NCBI GenBank assembly: GCA_964585225.1
Contig: CAZPCZ010000015.1
Coordinates: 1 to 23,875 of the forward strand
DNA: 23,875 nt
Direction: 5' to 3'
Origin: CAZPCZ01 sp964585225
Lineage (GTDB): Bacteria; Patescibacteriota; Patescibacteriia; JACPHY01
Positions 12,759 to 21,541 of the stretch are shown in pieces (position 1 is the first letter of the stretch; each line of letters begins with the position of its first letter). The translations under genes were made by a program, and so were the position numbers. The notes below the pieces were generated by a model, which saw nothing but the letters and a program-made list of their open reading frames with translations, searched no databases and was not told where the DNA came from.

Positions 12759-15700
12759 ATGAGTGCTGAATCCTCAGGAGGCCGAGAACGAGCGGCGGAG
12801 CAGGCGGGAGCCGGTGCGGAGCACGCCGGCCTGCCGGAGTTGGATTTGAAAGTCCTCCGGCGATCCGAACAGCCGATCACGAAAGAAGGGGTTCAAACAC
12901 GAACCCTTGAAGGTCTGCGGCCCTGGCATAACTACACCATCGTGACGCTTGAAGGGTCGGATACCATCCAAATTTTTGATGAGGATGCGCGTCCGGTTCA
13001 AGACTTCGTTTCTCCGAGTTCCAGTAAGAGCATCGTCATTCACTGGGGAAAGAGCAGGGCAAGATTAGGTAATATTGAGTACATCTCCAACACTACACTT
13101 TCAAAGATTCCGAGAGATCTTGAGGATGAAGCGGGAAAAATACTTCGCAGCAGAGGCGGCGAGGTATACCTCCTCAGTTTACAGGATAACAACAAGCCGA
13201 GCTCCCGTTTTGAGGTGAGCGCAGATGGGAAATACATTGTCTTGTTCAGCAAGGAGACAAAAGCATATGTTGCGTTTCGTACCCAAAACGAAGTCGGCAT
13301 CACGCTCGCACCGCGGAATTGGGTACGCATCGATCCTCACTCCGTCGAAGCCGACCGCGATGAGGTCGATACATTTGTCGAACTCTTGCAGTCTGAATTT
13401 GAGGGGTACAAACCATTGAATGATCAGTACGCTGCGCTCGTTACGGATGTCGGTATCAGCATCGTCAACAAGGATGCCCCGAAGGGCGCTCCGGTGTTTT
13501 CTGATCGAACGCCATCGGTTGAGCGGAACGTCGTCATGGATCCGGCAAACCCCANNNNNNNNNNNNNNNNNNNNNNNNNNNNNNNNNNNNNNNNNNNNNN
13601 NNNNNNNNNNNNNNNNNNNNNNNNNNNNNNNNNNNNNNNNNNNNNNNNNNNNNNTCTGATCGAACGCCATCGGTTGAGCGGAACGTCGTCATGGATCCGG
13701 CAAACCCCAGGACGGCGTACTACTGCGCGAGCACCAACCCCATCGGCATTGCGCGGTTGGAGTTGGGTGGGGATCCAAAGACGTGGTCGCCGGTTGTTGC
13801 GAAGTTCCCCAAACCGTACGAAGAGGTTCGGAACCTCCAGCTCGACCCCAACGGGAACTTCTTCCTCTTCTACTCCAAGGACGAGCTCGTCATCCTGACC
13901 AAGGAGGGGCTGGAGGAAGTCAAGCGGGTGCCAAAGCTCACGCAGGTAAACTTCGACGAGCAGTCACGGATCCGCGCAGTGGACGCGGATGGGCACCTCG
14001 TGGTGATGGAGCCGAATTTCGGCGCGTTCGCCGAGGAGCTGGACAAGCGGAGGATCGCGAGGTTGGCTTCGGGGATTCGCGTTGCGGACATCTTCGATGT
14101 TGAAGTCGCGCGGAAGCGGGAAGCGGCTGCGAAAACCGCCACGCTTGAATACCTGCAGCCATTGCGCGCGCAGTACGAGGTGCAATTCCAAGAGGTCCTC
14201 GCGAAGACGACGACGCACGAGGGTGTTCGTGAGCTGCGAGTAGGACTGGTGAAGTTGCGTGACACGCTCCATCAGCAGGGGCTCAAACCGAACGAGGTTG
14301 CGTTCATCTTGGAGGCCCTGGAAGCGCCGATCCTCGTGAAGGAAAAGGAATTTGCGGCGAACGCTGCGCGCGCGGCGCTCGCGCTCGTGCGTGCGAAACT
14401 GGGAGGTGGACTTTCGATTGCCTCGATTTCAGAGGCACGGACGGCCATGGAGACCATTCGCGCGCAAGAGGCGCTGCTCGACGAGGAGCTGCGCCGCGAG
14501 GTGCGGGGGCTTGCACAGGAGCTTGAAGAGCGATCAGTGGAACTGTTCCGTCAACGCGGCGGCGAAATTATCAAAGACGTGCAGGGGGTACTCGAACGAA
14601 CGCGGACCGACCTGGAAGGGTTCACGAGCAAGGCGCAGATGGACGACTGGCTCGAGTTTCGCTACCCGCAGCTCAAGTCGCGGCTCGGCGGATTGGCGAA
14701 GGATTGCCCGCTTGAGGCGGATGAGGCCTACAAGGCGATCGTCGCGGCCCGCACGGCGCTCCAAGAGCTCGCCACATCATTTGAGGAGCAGTTCAAGCGC
14801 GAGTACGCCAAGGTTCGGGAGAAGGCGGCAGAGCGCATAGGAGCCGCCGTGGATACCCTCGAGGGAGACATCGGAGGCCTCGTGGATCGGTTGCGTGGAA
14901 AAGCGTTTGCCGACCGCCGGTCGGCAGAGGACTACCTCGCGACGAGCGAGGCGAAGCGGACACTGGAAGCCGAGATCGCCGCGCTCGCGGGGCAAAACCC
15001 TGATGCGGCGAAGGAACTCGAGCGCACGCTGAAGGTTCGGCTGTCGAATACGCTCACCGAGATCGAACGCGGAGCACTGACGAACATCGCGGAAACCGGC
15101 CAGCAATTCGTCATGTTTGGGAGAACGGCATTCCCGAAGTGGGAGGCAAAGGTGAAAGAGCGAGGAGAACGGAAGATTGCGCTCGCGTTCGAAGAGGATC
15201 CGAGAACCCACGGGCCGGGGGTCAAGGCCGGCGACATCCAAGGTGACGTGGTGATCACCCTACGCAATCCGGATGGTTCCACTTCCAGGGTTCGCCTCTA
15301 TGAAGGGTTCCGCGATGAGAACGAATGGCGACTCGGCCTCTTGAGCTACCGAGGAGAAGCCATCCCGCCGTCCTATGTCTCCGCCGCGGAATTCCAGAAG
15401 TTCCGAAAGGACGCCGCGGACTGGGCACAGGGAGCAACGTCTCGTCTGCGGGGCGAGCTGGAAGGGAAACGCGGCGCGATGAAGGCCGCGTATGCGAAGC
15501 GGAAGGGTGCGACGGATGATGTGTGGCGGGAGGAGTACCGCGCAGCGCTCAAGGACTACGCCGCGTTCGCTGCCAAGCACCACATCGTGCTCCTCCGGCG
15601 CATTGACCGGATGAAGGCCGAGCCGGCGATCGAACACACGAACGGCAAGGGGTTTGTCCCGGAATGGCAGAGCCACTGGGTCGTTGATCGGCAAACGGAG

Positions 15701-16726
15701 CGCGACCTCGAGGCGATGGCCGGGGCCTTCAAGATGCAGCTCGATCTGCAGGAAGGGCTCTTGAACCTCAAGGGGCATGCTGGCACGGGGAAGGACGTGC
15801 GCCTCAAGATGTTCTGCGCGCTCTCCGGCCGTCCCTACTTCGCGATTGACGGGACGAAGTGGACGACCGAGTTCGAGCTCTCGGAAGACGTGGTGTTGGA
15901 ATCGAAAGACGGCGCATCGCAGACGGTCCGGGTCCCCTCGGCGGTGTTGATCGGCATCACGACCCCCGGCGCGGTCGTGTACTTCAACGAGTTCAACGCG
16001 ATGCCCGAGCAGGCGCAGATTTTCCTCCACGCGCTCATGGACGAGAAGCGGTCGCTGACGTTGAAGACGAGCTCGGGGAAGGTTATCCGGGCGCACCCGA
16101 GCGTGCTCCTGGCGAGCTCCATGAACCCGGGCTACCCGGGGACCTTTGAGCCACAGTTCGCCACGCGGAGTCGGATGGTCTCGTTGGAGATCGGGTACCC
16201 GCCGCTCACGCGCCAGCCCGACACCGGAGACCGCAATCCCAATCCGCCGTACGATTCGTCGGAGGCCCTTCGCATTGCGCGCGGCGTCGACTCGCTTGCT
16301 GATCTCACGTACGAGGCGAGTCTCGAGCGCAATGAATTCGTGAAGCTCTGGGACAGGTATGTGAACGGGCTGGAAACGGGCGCGCCCGACCCTATCGGGA
16401 CGCAGCGGTTTGATCTCGACGTGACCCTCGCGCTCATCCAGTTCGCGGACAAGTTGCGGGCGGATTTCATCAAAATTTTCGAGAAGACCCGCGAGGCGCG
16501 CATGGCGCTGCCCGTCACCCAACCGATCACCGGTCGGGAGCTCCGCCGCGCCGCCTACGCGTTGAGCATCATGACGCCGGAGGAGAAGGCCACGGCGAAT
16601 CCAGAAGCGGTGGCACGCGCGCTCCTCGAGCGATTCTTCCTGACCCATATTGATAAGAAGGACGACCAAGACAAAATTCGAACCGCCATGGCCACGTGGA
16701 CCTCGAAGAAGCGGGTGAGGGCGTAG
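12759..16726 (+). CDS. Giant MoxR-like AAA+ protein with beta-rich N-terminus and long helical middle (interrupted by assembly gap)
   Basis: The gene is split by 100 N, but removing the N and one copy of the duplicated 55 bases gives a single frame of 1270 aa; residue numbers refer to that. Residues ~50-365 are beta-rich with repeated strand pairs (for example SADGKYIVLFS, DPNGNFFLFYS), suggesting a beta-propeller. Residues ~370-700 are helical or coiled-coil. The C-terminal third is an AAA_5/MoxR-type ATPase: GHAGTGKD (954-961), YFNEFNAMP (N1025, E1026), sensor-1 SSMNPGYPG (N1071) and the ATRSR arginine region. Walker A has Asp961 where Ser/Thr is normal, and Walker B has Asn1025 where Asp is normal. 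No signal peptide or membrane helix is seen. The stop is 16 bases before the VWA gene, so the two are probably cotranscribed. It may act as a motor or remodeller for its partner, as in RavA-ViaA; this is inferred. Confidence 0.85.
13500..13709. other. Assembly gap: 100 N between two identical 55-base copies
   Basis: Bases 13500-13554 and 13655-13709 are identical and the N run is exactly 100. This is what a scaffolder writes when two contigs end in the same k-mer. Deleting 155 bases keeps the reading frame of the AAA+ gene intact (3813 bases, 1271 codons including the stop), while the sequence as written is out of frame. Confidence 0.9.
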
Positions 16727-16742
16727 GGGCCGCTCGTGAGGT

Positions 16743-19700
16743 ATGGAGCGTCCCGGTCCATCGCGAGGAGCATCTACGGAACGCGCACCGCGCGGGTCGA
16801 AGCTGACCCGCGAGGTGCTGTTCTTGGCCGAGCAGGCTGCCGAGGGACGATTGAAGGTGCTGCCCGGAGAGGAGTGGGCACTGCACTATCCGGTCGCCGA
16901 GCAGGAACGCGCCGAGAAGCTCCAGGGGCTCTTGGACGGGCGATACCAGGCAGGAGATGTCGCGCATACGATCACCCCCGATGCGCTGTTGTACGCTGCG
17001 CGCGATATCGAGACCGAGGGGTTGGAGAAGGTCAGCGCGCGCATCCGCGACCTCTCGGCATTCATTGCCCACTACGATTACCCAAGGTTTGCGCGTTTTG
17101 TGGAGCGCATGCGCGGCCGCGAAATCCCACTCGCCGATCTCGACGCGTTGTACCGCGGCATCACGCACACACGAGTACAGAAAAAGCTCATGGATGCCTA
17201 CGGACATACGGGACGAACGCAAATGGAAGATGCACTCCGCACAGAGGCGGGCGCTCTCGTGGGGAGCATTGAGAAACTCCCTCGATCACAAAAAGTGCTC
17301 ACGGCCCTGAAGGCACATTGGCTGAGTGAGGATGCGGGCCTCATGGCGACGGAGGAGCGCGATCGGATTGTCGCCGCGCTGTCCGGGGATGAGCGCGCGC
17401 TCGTCGGAAACCTTCAAGCGGCCTATCGGGAGTACGTTCAGCGAGGAGATGAGGGTGGCTACGAGCAGCTTGTCCGCGCCATACAGGACGGTATGCCCAA
17501 GCTCCAGAAGACCCCAGAGAGCGGGAAGCCGAGCGAGAGCATGGAGCAACTCGAGCAGGAACTCGAGCCGTTCATGGAGCAGGCGGTTCCGCCCGGGGCG
17601 CCAGAGGATCCCGCGATTCCGCCAGAGGATCACGACGAATACCACACCCCGCCGCCAGCGCCCGGAGAATCGAAGGAGCAGATGCGCGTGCGTCCGATCT
17701 TTGAGATCACTCCGCCACTCGGTGGGTACTACGCGAGCGGCAGGAAGAGCTACTTCGACATCACCACGAAGACGTGGAGCAAGAAGAAGCGCCTCACTCC
17801 GTACGGCGCTTCGCTCACGGGTAACGATCGCTCAACCATTTCCGGTCCCTTCACTGCTGGTCTCAAGTCCATCCCGATTCCGAACGGGTACGGCTTGGAT
17901 GTCGCCTCGCTCAAATATTCCGGTACCCGACCGGAAGTTTTCCGCGATCAGAACGGCTGTTTTTACCTCGAAGCAAACGGGCCCGGGTCGTTCTCCATTG
18001 ATTTTCTGCCGGAGGGAACTCCGTTCGTTGGTCCGCCGATCCCAGACGACACCGCAGCGCTCTATCGAGGTTCGCTTTCCGCGAAGACCGAGGCGGCAAT
18101 TGCACGGCTGATTGGCTCACCAGTGCAGAGAGCGGAGCAAGCACGCCAGCACATCCTGGCGAATCACTTTTATCCCGGCGGCGGAGATCTCCAGGTTGCG
18201 CAGGCCCTGCAGTACAAATTGCGCATGGAATCAATGGGGGACGATTACCTCCAGAAGATTGACGCATCGGAATACCTTGAGTGTTACTCCGCCAATACGA
18301 AGTTCATCGCGATGATGCGCAAGGCCGGAGTGCCAGCCCGTCTCGTCGTTGGCCACAAGGTTGAAGGAGCGAAAGACGGAAAGTCTGCCATCACCGAGAG
18401 CACGGGGCATGCCTGGTCAGAAATTTGGGATGGGAAAGCGTGGCGGCGCGTTGATGCCACGCCGAACCCGAAACCAGAGGACAAGAAGAAGGACGAAAAA
18501 CATGCGGAGGAGGGGAAGGGGGAAGCTGCTCCAGACGCGCAAGACGGCGGTGTCGAGCGACCACAGGACAAGGGTGAGGGGAAGGAGGCCGGTGAGAACG
18601 GGAAGCCGGAAGGGAAGTCGGAAAATGGTCAGGCGCAATCCGCTGCGTCCGAGAACCCATTGGAGCAGATGGGGGATGCATCAGACAGCGACGTGCAGCA
18701 GTCCGAATCGCAGGTGCAGCAGGCGCGTGAGCAGATGGAAAAGATGACGCAGCAGAAACAGCAACTGGAACAGAAGGCCGAGGTCGCAGAGAAATTTAAG
18801 GACCTTGCGGATCTCCAGAAGGAAATAGAACGGAGCGAGCTCCTCGATGATCAGAAGCGAGAACTCCAAGACAAGGTGGAGGCGAAAGAGGAATTGATGA
18901 AGGACACGATCAAGGAGGAGCTCGACAAAATGGTGGACGACGGCTTCCTCGACAAGAAGCGGCGGGACGAAATCATCGAAAAACTCGAACAAAAGAAATT
19001 GGAGGAACTCGATCGGGTGCAGCAGGAGATCGAGCGAGAGAACGCGCTCTACAATGCGTATGAGGATATCCGCGAGGAGGTTGCGCCACTTGTCGAAAAG
19101 TGGTTCAAGTACTTTGCGGAGCGCTTGCCGCGACAGGAAGAGGTTGCGGTTGATGAGGACTCGCTGACCCGCCAGGGCGTATTCAGTCGGCGGGCCATCA
19201 TGCGAGCGAGGAATTTGCTCTTTGGATTGGTGAGGAACCCGCGAGAAATCAAGCCATCGGTGAAGCCGCGCTTCATGGCATCCATCTTGGTTGACGTGTC
19301 CGGTTCGATGGGGGGGGAGAAGTTGATGAATGCGCGAAAGCTGCTCGTCTTTTACTCCGAGCTGTTCAGCCGAATCTCGCAGGTGTTCGGCTACATCCGG
19401 TTCTCCGTCAACATCTTCTCTGACTCGGTGACGGAAATAAAAGGGTTCGATCACGAGTATGACTCTCCCCGACGGTACGATTTTGCCGACGGGACGCAAT
19501 CAACGGTAAAGGCGCGGCTCATGCAGCGGCTCACGACGGCGGGCGGCACGAACATGCTCGATGGCATCCGGAAAGCGGCGGGAGACTTAACCAAGGAGGT
19601 CGAAGAGTTTCCCGATTATGCCTCTGCGTTGTACTTCGTGGGCGATGGCGGTGACACCTGCGGGAATGCGGCGAATATTCGGAACTTCCTCCGTATCAAT

Positions 19701-19895
19701 GATGCCGAGCGAGGGTTTGGAGAGCACATGTACGCTGCCACGCTCCTCGGCGATGAATCGCAACGCCAGGTGCTCGCGGAGATTTTTGGCGACGAGCACA
19801 CCAGCGTCGCGCCGGATTTCGATGAATTGATCGAGAAGAGCATGGACAAGTTCGATGGTGACCTGGACGAGTACCTCAAAACCAAAACGCAGTGA
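16743..19895 (+). CDS. VWA protein with embedded transglutaminase-like domain, partner of the AAA+ protein
   Basis: 1050 aa, cytoplasmic by absence of signal peptide and membrane helices. Order: helical region (~1-250); Pro/Glu-rich linker (~265-320); beta-rich region (~325-440); transglutaminase-like core with a complete triad, C514 in LECYSANTKFIAMMRKAGVPARLVVGH, H556 in GHAWSEIW and D571 in VDATPNP; Lys/Glu/Gly-rich low-complexity linker (~575-645); coiled coil (~650-780); C-terminal VWA domain with the full metal site, D851-x-S853-x-S855, T936 in GGTN and D968 in VGDGGD. VWA proteins partner with MoxR-type AAA+ ATPases (ViaA, CoxE and NorD classes), and the ATPase gene is directly upstream, 16 bases away. 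Transglutaminase-like folds cleave or crosslink peptides and are often encoded near moxR, but usually in a separate membrane protein. The actual substrate is unknown. Confidence 0.88.
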   Translation: MERPGPSRGASTERAPRGSKLTREVLFLAEQAAEGRLKVLPGEEWALHYPVAEQERAEKLQGLLDGRYQAGDVAHTITPDALLYAARDIETEGLEKVSARIRDLSAFIAHYDYPRFARFVERMRGREIPLADLDALYRGITHTRVQKKLMDAYGHTGRTQMEDALRTEAGALVGSIEKLPRSQKVLTALKAHWLSEDAGLMATEERDRIVAALSGDERALVGNLQAAYREYVQRGDEGGYEQLVRAIQDGMPKLQKTPESGKPSESMEQLEQELEPFMEQAVPPGAPEDPAIPPEDHDEYHTPPPAPGESKEQMRVRPIFEITPPLGGYYASGRKSYFDITTKTWSKKKRLTPYGASLTGNDRSTISGPFTAGLKSIPIPNGYGLDVASLKYSGTRPEVFRDQNGCFYLEANGPGSFSIDFLPEGTPFVGPPIPDDTAALYRGSLSAKTEAAIARLIGSPVQRAEQARQHILANHFYPGGGDLQVAQALQYKLRMESMGDDYLQKIDASEYLECYSANTKFIAMMRKAGVPARLVVGHKVEGAKDGKSAITESTGHAWSEIWDGKAWRRVDATPNPKPEDKKKDEKHAEEGKGEAAPDAQDGGVERPQDKGEGKEAGENGKPEGKSENGQAQSAASENPLEQMGDASDSDVQQSESQVQQAREQMEKMTQQKQQLEQKAEVAEKFKDLADLQKEIERSELLDDQKRELQDKVEAKEELMKDTIKEELDKMVDDGFLDKKRRDEIIEKLEQKKLEELDRVQQEIERENALYNAYEDIREEVAPLVEKWFKYFAERLPRQEEVAVDEDSLTRQGVFSRRAIMRARNLLFGLVRNPREIKPSVKPRFMASILVDVSGSMGGEKLMNARKLLVFYSELFSRISQVFGYIRFSVNIFSDSVTEIKGFDHEYDSPRRYDFADGTQSTVKARLMQRLTTAGGTNMLDGIRKAAGDLTKEVEEFPDYASALYFVGDGGDTCGNAANIRNFLRINDAERGFGEHMYAATLLGDESQRQVLAEIFGDEHTSVAPDFDELIEKSMDKFDGDLDEYLKTKTQ

Positions 19896-19921
19896 TGGCA
19901 CATCGGAGTGTACCTTACTTC

Positions 19922-19951
19922 TTGACTCCTCCTCGCGCCTCCTGCTACCCT
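19922..19951 (+). promoter_or_regulatory. Promoter of rpsB
   Basis: TTGACT (19922-19927), an 18-base spacer and TACCCT (19946-19951). The resulting leader is about 115 bases, long enough for the S2 autoregulation known in other bacteria. I could not identify a specific S2-binding fold. Confidence 0.55.
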
Positions 19952-20075
19952 CAAGACATCAGCACCGTTCTGGACTGCGGTGGTCCTCCCCGTGAGATGG
20001 ATGCGGAGCGTCCGATCTCTCCGGGTACACGGCAGGATGAAGGAACGGGAAGTAAATAAGGGCCGTTTTTGTTTT

Positions 20076-20828
20076 ATGCCAGCCATCCCATCGCTCGAAG
20101 AGCTCCTCCGGGCCGGTGTCCATTTTGGACATCGGGAGTCGCGGCACCATCCGAAGATGGATCCGTACCTCTTCGGCGTGCGCAACACCGTGCACGTCAT
20201 TGACCTCGAGCGCACGCGCGAGAAGTTGCAGGTCGCGTGCGACGCGGTGAAGGCGCTCGCGAAGGAAGGGAAAACGATCCTCTTCGTCGGGACGAAGGAC
20301 CAGGCGAAGCCGATCATCCGCGAGGCTGCGGAGCGAACCGGCATGCCGTACGTCGTCGGGCGATGGCTCGGCGGGACCATCACGAACTTCGCGGTCATCT
20401 CGAAACTCATCCAGAAGTACCGCTCGCTCGTCCGTTCGCGCGACACCGGCGAGCTCGCGCAGAAGTACACGAAGTTCGAGCAGAGCCAGATGCGCCAGGA
20501 GATTGAACGGCTCGAGGAGGCGGTCGGCGGCATCGCCGAGCTCCACCGACTCCCGGACGCGCTCTTCATCGTCGATATCAACGAAGAGGAGACCGCGGTG
20601 CGCGAGGCGAAGCGCAAGACCGTCACGACGTTCGCGATCTGCGACTCGAACGTGGACCCGACGCAGGTCACGTACCCGATCCCCGGGAACGACGACGCGG
20701 TGTCCTCGATCCGGCTCCTCGTCAAAGTGTTCACCGACGCGGTCGCCGAAGGCCTCGAGGAGCGGGCGAGGGAAACGGCTGTCATCGTGGCCGCGGAACC
20801 GGAAGCCAGGGACATTCAGTCAGCGTAG
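20076..20828 (+). CDS. rpsB: 30S ribosomal protein S2
   Basis: 250 aa. It binds the small subunit near the neck and is needed for S1 binding and initiation. The start at 20076 gives MPAIPSLEELLRAGVHFGH, matching the family N-terminus (IPSLEELLxAGVHFGHxxxRxxPKM). An in-frame ATG at 20037 would add 13 residues with no family support. Other family signatures seen are HVIDLERTREKL, ILFVGTKDQAK, RWLGGTITNF, and LPDALFIVDINEEETAVREAKR followed by DSNVDP. No good ribosome binding site precedes the ATG; a GTTTTTGTTTT run is there instead, which is odd for a ribosomal protein gene. tsf follows, as in most bacteria. Confidence 0.95.
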   Translation: MPAIPSLEELLRAGVHFGHRESRHHPKMDPYLFGVRNTVHVIDLERTREKLQVACDAVKALAKEGKTILFVGTKDQAKPIIREAAERTGMPYVVGRWLGGTITNFAVISKLIQKYRSLVRSRDTGELAQKYTKFEQSQMRQEIERLEEAVGGIAELHRLPDALFIVDINEEETAVREAKRKTVTTFAICDSNVDPTQVTYPIPGNDDAVSSIRLLVKVFTDAVAEGLEERARETAVIVAAEPEARDIQSA

Positions 20829-20854
20829 CTCGTGCGCTCGCGATCTTCCCCCCT

Positions 20855-20929
20855 CCATTGTTTCATTGTTTCATTGCTCCATTGCTTGCGGTTGAATTGA
20901 GCGAGTCATCGTCAACAATGAAACAATGG
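20855..20929 (+). repeat. Inverted ATTGTTTC-type microrepeat before tsf
   Basis: CCATTGTTTCATTGTT (20855-20870) is the exact reverse complement of 20914-20929, with a 43-base loop. Related CATTG units continue inside the loop (to about 20885) and after the right arm (ACAATG). It fills the rpsB-tsf spacer and ends 12 bases before the likely tsf start, where a ribosome binding site would be expected. Confidence 0.75.
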
Positions 20930-20941
20930 AACAATGTAACC

Positions 20942-21532
20942 ATGGTCGATATGGACGCAAAACTCATCATGCAACTCCGCCAGATGACCGGCGCGGGAGT
21001 CCTCGATGCGCAGAGAGCGCTCGCAGAATCGAACGGCAACGTGGACGCGGCAGCGGAGGCGCTTAGGAAGAAGGGCCAAGCGAAAGCTGCATCGCGGACA
21101 GACCGGACAACGCGCGAGGGGATGGTCGGCCACTACATCCACGCAACCGGAAAGGTTGGCGCGCTCGTGGAGGTCGCGTGCGAGACGGACTTCGTCGCGC
21201 GCAGCGAGGAGTTCCGCTCACTCGTCCACGACCTCGCGATGCACGTGACGGCCTCGAGCCCGCTCTACCTTGCTCCTGAGGATGTCCCACCGGAAGTCCT
21301 TGCGAAGGAGCGGGAGATTGCGGGCGCGGAGGCCGCAGGCTCCGGGAAGCCGGCCAATGTCATCGAGAAGATCGTCGAGGGCAAGCTCGCGAAGTACTAC
21401 GCGGACACGTGTCTCCTCAAGCAGCCCTTCATCAAAGACGAAGACGTCACCGTCGCCGAGCGCATCCAGCAGGTCATCGCGAAGACAGGTGAGAACATCC
21501 AAGTGCGGAGGTTCTGTCGATTTGCGCTATAA
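20942..21532 (+). CDS. tsf: Elongation factor Ts
   Basis: 196 aa from the ATG at 20942; ATG 20951 (MDAKLIMQL) is equally possible, and the open frame further upstream to 20858 is only repeat sequence. EF-Ts is the GDP/GTP exchange factor of EF-Tu. Seen: the N-terminal UBA-like helix LRQMTGAGVLDAQRAL followed by NVDAAAEALRKKG, the core GKVGALVEVACETDFVARSEEF, then the conserved PFIKDEDVTVAERI segment. The protein is short, like Thermus EF-Ts, because the second dimerisation subdomain of longer forms is reduced. Its stop codon TAA overlaps a TATAAT hexamer that may be the -10 box of the next gene. Confidence 0.93.
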   Translation: MVDMDAKLIMQLRQMTGAGVLDAQRALAESNGNVDAAAEALRKKGQAKAASRTDRTTREGMVGHYIHATGKVGALVEVACETDFVARSEEFRSLVHDLAMHVTASSPLYLAPEDVPPEVLAKEREIAGAEAAGSGKPANVIEKIVEGKLAKYYADTCLLKQPFIKDEDVTVAERIQQVIAKTGENIQVRRFCRFAL

Positions 21533-21533
21533 T
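21528..21533 (+). promoter_or_regulatory. Consensus -10 box overlapping the tsf stop, possible start of a leaderless gap transcript
   Basis: TATAAT is followed by 8 bases and then the gap ATG. Transcription would begin at or just before the ATG, and no ribosome binding site is present. No good -35 hexamer is seen at 16-18 bases, so this is weaker than the other promoters. Confidence 0.4.
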
Positions 21534-21541
21534 GGATATCT

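Noticed and set aside
13500..13709. Real tandem duplication or frameshift in the AAA+ gene
   Set aside because: The N run of exactly 100, the identical 55-base flanks and the restored frame after collapse point to a scaffolding artefact.
19980..20075. Upstream extension of rpsB to earlier in-frame starts
   Set aside because: The added residues are not part of the S2 family and cover the leader region after the promoter; homology supports the ATG at 20076.
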